From Gammaproteobacteria bacterium UBA6173 (GTDB taxonomy: Bacteria > Pseudomonadota > Gammaproteobacteria > Pseudomonadales > Pseudohongiellaceae), in assembly GCA_002422225.1 (NCBI GenBank), contig DITX01000062.1, positions 8,017-17,350 of the forward strand: a stretch of 9,334 nt of DNA. Direction: 5' to 3'. How positions within the stretch are numbered: position 1 is the first letter of the stretch; each line of letters opens with the position of its first letter. Under the pieces are notes generated by a model. The model did not search any database. It saw only the letters and a list, made by a program, of their open reading frames with translations, and was not told where the DNA came from. A program made the translations under genes and the position numbers. This document shows, piece after piece, positions 7,560-9,334 of this stretch.

Positions 7560-8270
7560 TCACAGTACCTGTGCGGGCGTGGCTGCTGATCGCAAGATCG
7601 AGACAGCGGACGCCAGTTCATCGGCATGCTCGTGTAGCAAGCGCATGGCGATCTCATTCCTCATCAAGGTCGCGCGTGCTTTGCGCACATCACCGGCCAA
7701 CACATTGGGTTGGTGCTGGTAATAACTCCCCCAGCTTAGCCCCTGATCCGGCAGGCGCGCTGGATCTGCCCGGCCCAGCACCTCGGGTGCAAACCCCAGT
7801 CGGCTTAACAATGCAGCAACCTGAGGTGTCGCGGTGAAGCAAACCCAGTCAAACCCAGCCTGAAATAACAACTCAGTTAATACGATGAACAAGCGCTGGC
7901 TGCCGCCTTTGAGGCTGGCAAGATTGCCAGTTTCAATGATCCTGCGTCGGTCAACAGGCTGCCGGGTAGCGTTGCTGATGTGTTGCTCGATTGGAGAATC
8001 AAGGTACTGCTCAACAAAAAACCGTCCGGTCATGCCGGGTTGCAAACCCAGCACACCCTGAAAACCTTGCGCGGTTGAAGACGCCAGTAACAAAGGCAAA
8101 AAGTGACTGACCTGCGCTTGGTAGGTGTCGGCGTAACGGTGCCGGATAAAATCGTGCAACACAGCGGATTGTGCTGACGCAGGTGTGTTCAGGGCTATTT
8201 GCCAGACACTTTTTGTTGAAGTGTGTGGCGTCATTGCAGGGTCGGGATGGGCAACAGATTGTGGCCGCAT
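7560..8270 (-). CDS. Thermostable-hemolysin-family protein (GNAT-like fold)
   Basis: A 236-aa protein matching the thermostable hemolysin family (T_hemolysin) by FIRHRYADTY (41-50), FFVEQYLDSPIE (84-95), RRIIETGNLAS (109-119), a WVCFTAT strand (142-148) and WGSYY (180-184). The name comes from Vibrio delta-hemolysin work. There is no signal peptide or membrane segment here, so a secreted toxin is unlikely. The layout resembles GNAT acyltransferases and LuxI-like synthases, so an acyltransferase role beside the acyl ligase is a reasonable inference. The start is supported by GAGGAG 9 bases before the ATG. It is the first gene of the run, directly downstream of the TTAA-repeat element, and its stop is 2 bases before the preferred ligase start. 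Confidence 0.85.
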   Translation of the reverse strand: MRPQSVAHPDPAMTPHTSTKSVWQIALNTPASAQSAVLHDFIRHRYADTYQAQVSHFLPLLLASSTAQGFQGVLGLQPGMTGRFFVEQYLDSPIEQHISNATRQPVDRRRIIETGNLASLKGGSQRLFIVLTELLFQAGFDWVCFTATPQVAALLSRLGFAPEVLGRADPARLPDQGLSWGSYYQHQPNVLAGDVRKARATLMRNEIAMRLLHEHADELASAVSILRSAATPAQVL

Positions 8271-8279
8271 GATCGTTTA

Positions 8280-8285
8280 CTCCTC
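8280..8285 (-). promoter_or_regulatory. Ribosome binding site of the first operon gene
   Basis: GAGGAG on the minus strand, 9 bases before the ATG at 8270. This strong site supports the first ATG rather than the internal ATG at codon 13. Confidence 0.7.
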
Positions 8286-8321
8286 AAGTTCGGATCATGT
8301 GGCTGACTTTACGCGGTGATT

Positions 8322-8338
8322 CTTAATGCAATATTAAG
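8322..8338. promoter_or_regulatory. Candidate PmrA/QseB-type response-regulator box
   Basis: CTTAAT-N5-ATTAAG, two TTAA cores 11 bases apart (one helical turn). It fits the relaxed PmrA-box form HTTAAD-N5-HTTAAD on both strands, and the arms are also a perfect 6-base inverted repeat. It lies 52-68 bases upstream of the first ATG in the 123-base intergenic region 8271-8393. I could not find a convincing -10 hexamer at the proper distance, so the promoter itself is not located. The regulator encoded in the same gene run belongs to the right subfamily. The remainder of this intergenic region holds A- and T-runs (around 8351-8370) but no clear terminator for the upstream cytochrome gene. Confidence 0.5.
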
Positions 8339-8393
8339 GCTGCCTCAACATTTTTGATTGAACGAAAAAACACTGCAAGAACACGTCAAGACA

Positions 8394-9140
8394 TCAATCT
8401 TCGGGTTTTTTGTCCAGATATTTGATGCCACTGAACATCGCAGACACCAGCCCGCTGCGCTCTCGCACCTCGGTCACCACCACCGCCACGATATGCAGAA
8501 AGATGGCGATTAATAGCAGATAAAACGCTATTTCGTGAATCTCGATAAACGGTGCGCGGAACTCACGCATGGCGGCATAACCTTCAGGATCGAGCATTTC
8601 CTTGTTACCCGGCACCAGACCCACCAGCATGCTGTGATCCTCGCCTGCGCCGGCTGCCCATTCAGCAAACTCATGACCAAAAGGCGGAAAATATAGATCA
8701 GTACCCGCCAGTACCAGCCCGGTAACCGTCTGAGCAGAAAGCAAAAACAACATGATTGCAATCATGATGCGCCCAAGCGGATTGTGGCCCTTGTACGCGG
8801 GGGCATCACCTTTGCGAAACCCCTGCAGGTACTCAGTTGACTGTTTTACATAGCCTTTGCCGCCTGGCAGGATTGCTTTCCAACGCGAGTATCTACCGCC
8901 AATAAAGCCCCAGATCAAACGCCAGGATAGATTTAATGCAAATACATAACCGGCATAGGCATGCAAAATTTTTAAGGTCACTTTGCCTTCGGCGCTGACA
9001 CCCAGTGTGTTGGCGTTCAGAATCATCACGCCGATCACAATCAGCAGAAAAACGCAGATAACATTCAGCCAATGGAATATTCGGGTGGTGCGATCCCAAA
9101 CTTGATGGGCTTGTCGCTGATGAGTGATGTCCTGTTGCAT
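8394..9140 (-). CDS. Cytochrome b561-like membrane protein (CybB/COG3658 type)
   Basis: A 248-aa inner-membrane electron carrier with four predicted helices (about 22-43, 57-80, 121-145, 199-222). Histidines suited to binding two b hemes are H23 (RIFHW), H60 (ILHAYAGY), H202 (IHEIAFY) and H216 (FLHIVAV). The loop between helices 3 and 4 (about 146-198) is long and Gly/acid-rich (GHEFAEWAAGAGEDHS) and could dock a partner. I take the ATG at 9140, preceded by CAGGAG at 8 bases, over a TTG at 9173. Such proteins usually pass electrons between quinones and a periplasmic cytochrome c or another redox protein. It is co-oriented with the nine-gene run but separated by 123 bases, so linkage to the operon is uncertain. 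Confidence 0.9.
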   Translation of the reverse strand: MQQDITHQRQAHQVWDRTTRIFHWLNVICVFLLIVIGVMILNANTLGVSAEGKVTLKILHAYAGYVFALNLSWRLIWGFIGGRYSRWKAILPGGKGYVKQSTEYLQGFRKGDAPAYKGHNPLGRIMIAIMLFLLSAQTVTGLVLAGTDLYFPPFGHEFAEWAAGAGEDHSMLVGLVPGNKEMLDPEGYAAMREFRAPFIEIHEIAFYLLLIAIFLHIVAVVVTEVRERSGLVSAMFSGIKYLDKKPED

Positions 9141-9148
9141 TTTTTGTA

Positions 9149-9154
9149 CTCCTG
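9149..9154 (-). promoter_or_regulatory. Ribosome binding site deciding the cytochrome b start
   Basis: CAGGAG on the minus strand, 8 bases before the ATG at 9140. It lies downstream of the alternative TTG start at 9173 and so argues against it. Confidence 0.7.
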
Positions 9155-9224
9155 ATAAGGTGATCTTCAACAAACCTGCCTAATCGTTTCATCAACTTTA
9201 AGCCGGCAATCCACTTTTACTAAG

Positions 9225-9334
9225 CTACGCGCCATCGTTGCGCCAGACAAGCTGATAAACACCGGTTTGTTGCGGCTCCGCAATAATCATCAAAATATCC
9301 CGTAGAATCTGCGGTGTGGATTCCTGCAAAGTGA
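9225..9334 (-). CDS. C-terminal tail of an unrecognised protein
   Basis: The minus-strand frame ending in TAG at 9225-9227 is open to the window edge and gives about 35 residues, including STPQILRDILMIIAE and a final YQLVWRNDGA. The amphipathic composition looks like real protein, but the fragment is too short to assign a family. It ends 84 bases before the cytochrome b start and is co-oriented with it, so the two could share a transcript. A second open minus-strand frame over the same bases is Cys-rich and looks less natural. Confidence 0.4.
   Translation of the reverse strand, partial: TLQESTPQILRDILMIIAEPQQTGVYQLVWRNDGA

Noticed and set aside
8351..8390. Possible intrinsic terminator after the cytochrome b gene
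   Set aside because: A T-run is present on the minus strand but no stable G+C-rich stem precedes it.
9141..9173. TTG-initiated N-terminal extension of the cytochrome b protein
   Set aside because: The ribosome binding site lies inside this extension, 8 bases before the ATG at 9140, so the shorter start is better supported.
9187..9202. Second possible TTAA-type regulator box (TTTCAT and TTTAAG)
   Set aside because: One half-site is imperfect and the spacer is 4 bases rather than 5.
9217..9334. Cys-rich alternative minus-strand frame at the right edge
   Set aside because: It overlaps the more protein-like frame ending at 9225 and contains no recognisable metal-binding pattern.
1..9334. Insertion sequences, tRNA or rRNA genes, CRISPR repeats, phage genes
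   Set aside because: No transposase-like frame, terminal inverted repeats, cloverleaf-like segments or regularly spaced repeats were seen on either strand.

Overview
The window is a gene-dense stretch of bacterial chromosome, about 50% G+C. It looks gammaproteobacterial: a QseBC/PmrAB-type two-component pair, a thermostable-hemolysin-family protein, a CybB-like cytochrome b and PxpA. This assignment is inference from gene families. No mobile elements, RNA genes or CRISPR arrays are visible, and no gene-free stretch exceeds about 125 bases.

Layout. At the left edge the 3' part of pxpA (5-oxoprolinase subunit A) runs on the plus strand. Everything else is on the minus strand. From right to left: the C-terminal tail of an unrecognised gene (9225-9334), a four-helix cytochrome b561-like protein (8394-9140), a 123-base intergenic region with a PmrA-box-like element (8322-8338), and then nine tightly packed genes from 8270 down to 420.

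The nine-gene run encodes, in order: a thermostable-hemolysin-family (GNAT-like) protein, an acyl-adenylating ligase, a heme-oxygenase-like iron oxidase, a short-chain dehydrogenase, a secreted TatT-like TPR protein, an OmpR-family response regulator, its histidine kinase, a secreted cupredoxin-like protein and an FTR1 iron permease. Six of the eight junctions overlap by 4-11 bases or are separated by 20 bases or fewer; the other two are 47 and 39 bases. The run reads as one transcription unit, or two if the regulator has its own promoter.

Working model (inference). The first four genes resemble a small biosynthetic pathway: acyl activation, possible acyl transfer, iron-dependent oxidation and a carbonyl/alcohol redox step. 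The product is probably a lipid-like metabolite. The TPR protein may handle a hydrophobic ligand in the periplasm. The two-component system probably controls the locus through the TTAA-type site upstream of the first gene. The cupredoxin/FTR1 pair would import iron, which the oxidase needs. I know of no characterised system with this exact combination, so this operon is the main item of interest.
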